Source: Virgibacillus_P tibetensis (GTDB lineage: Bacteria; Bacillota; Bacilli; Bacillales; Amphibacillaceae). From it: 64,000 nucleotides of DNA. Position numbers and translations under genes: made by a program. The notes beneath the pieces are model-generated. The model was not told where the DNA came from and searched no databases. It saw nothing but the letters and a program-made list of their open reading frames with translations. The stretch lies in contig NZ_JARZFX010000002.1 of NCBI RefSeq assembly GCF_036026595.1, forward strand, positions 496,001-560,000. The letters run 5' to 3'. Numbering within the stretch: the stretch's first letter is position 1; each line of letters starts with the position of its first letter. Positions 63,885 to 64,000 of the stretch are shown one piece after another.

Positions 63885-64000
63885 CTATAGTCCTTGTTTA
63901 TATAGATGTGGTACCCTACTACTAAAAATAGGCACTTCGTTTCTTGCCTGTTTAACATCTCCTAGATCAAGCTGGATTGCTAAGGTTTCTTCTATCTCGT
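63885..64000 (-). CDS. C-terminal end of a probable carbon-nitrogen hydrolase (start outside window)
   Basis: The last 38 codons of a leftward gene: EIEETLAIQLDLGDVKQARN, EVPIFSSRVPHLYKQGL, then TAG. The pattern E-D-L-V-R-(x)-IP-F-RP-LY is typical of the end of nitrilase-superfamily amidases. If so, it would release ammonia or an acid from an amide taken up by the TRAP system. Only the tail is visible, so the call is tentative. Confidence 0.5.
   Translation of the reverse strand, partial: EIEETLAIQLDLGDVKQARNEVPIFSSRVPHLYKQGL

Noticed and set aside
1..64000. CRISPR arrays, rRNA, tRNA and intact insertion sequences
   Set aside because: No regularly spaced repeats, cloverleaf-like genes, rRNA segments or complete transposase with terminal inverted repeats were seen by eye. 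Short tRNA genes could still be missed without a covariance search.

Overview
The window looks like a chromosomal stretch of a low-GC Gram-positive of the Bacillaceae. The evidence is AT-rich DNA, strong AGGAGG-type ribosome binding sites, GTG and TTG starts, YkuK, DUF4317, LCP and GabR homologues, a T-box leader and CcpA-type cre sites. The abundance of sodium:solute, TRAP and tripartite tricarboxylate carriers would suit a halophilic or alkaliphilic genus such as Oceanobacillus or Virgibacillus, but the genus is a guess. No rRNA, tRNA, CRISPR array or intact insertion sequence was seen.

Layout. 1-3452: an unusual secreted gamma-glutamyltransferase (partial) with three repeated domains inserted before its catalytic threonine. 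3.9-8.2 kb: GABA catabolism (gabT-gabD) with divergent gabR. 8.5-9.5 kb: a DinB-like protein and a frameshifted VOC protein. 9.9-15.6 kb: a TyrR-like PAS/AAA+ regulator lacking the sigma-54 contact loop, then a four-gene operon (M20 peptidase, small membrane protein, sodium symporter, carbamoylase-type hydrolase). 15.9-23.4 kb: mostly decaying DNA with remnants of sarcosine oxidase, AbiGi, a PucR-type regulator, methylmalonate-semialdehyde dehydrogenase, D-amino acid aminotransferase and a second ggt. Intact genes there are phoA, an acyltransferase-like hydrolase and a SulP transporter. 23.4-26.5 kb: a tctCBA carrier operon with tandem cre-like sites. 27.5-31 kb: a STAND-type ATPase with TPRs coupled to a Gfo/Idh/MocA oxidoreductase. 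32.4-36.8 kb: a methionine-type T-box in front of a SAM hydrolase and a complete ECF transporter. 37-43.4 kb: a D-amino acid locus (RpiR regulator, small membrane protein plus symporter, D-aminoacylase, and a dsdA interrupted by one stop codon). 44.3-49.1 kb: an LCP protein and a 1104-residue GH18-NodB-GT2 fusion. 49.5-60 kb: M48 peptidase, DUF4317, lipoproteins, and a proteasome-like Ntn-hydrolase with a partner gene behind a double palindromic operator. 60.3-64 kb: a DUF1445 hydro-lyase, a TRAP transporter and the end of a probable nitrilase-family gene.

Together the intact genes describe a scavenger of amino acids, D-amino acids, N-acyl and N-carbamoyl amino acids and small peptides, with several dedicated carriers. 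About ten broken genes, many of them amino-acid catabolic, suggest that this part of the chromosome is being trimmed. The best candidates for undescribed biology are the proteasome-like pair at 55.7-57.6 kb, the multi-insert GGT at 1-3452, the STAND/oxidoreductase pair and the one-polypeptide polysaccharide synthase/deacetylase/hydrolase.
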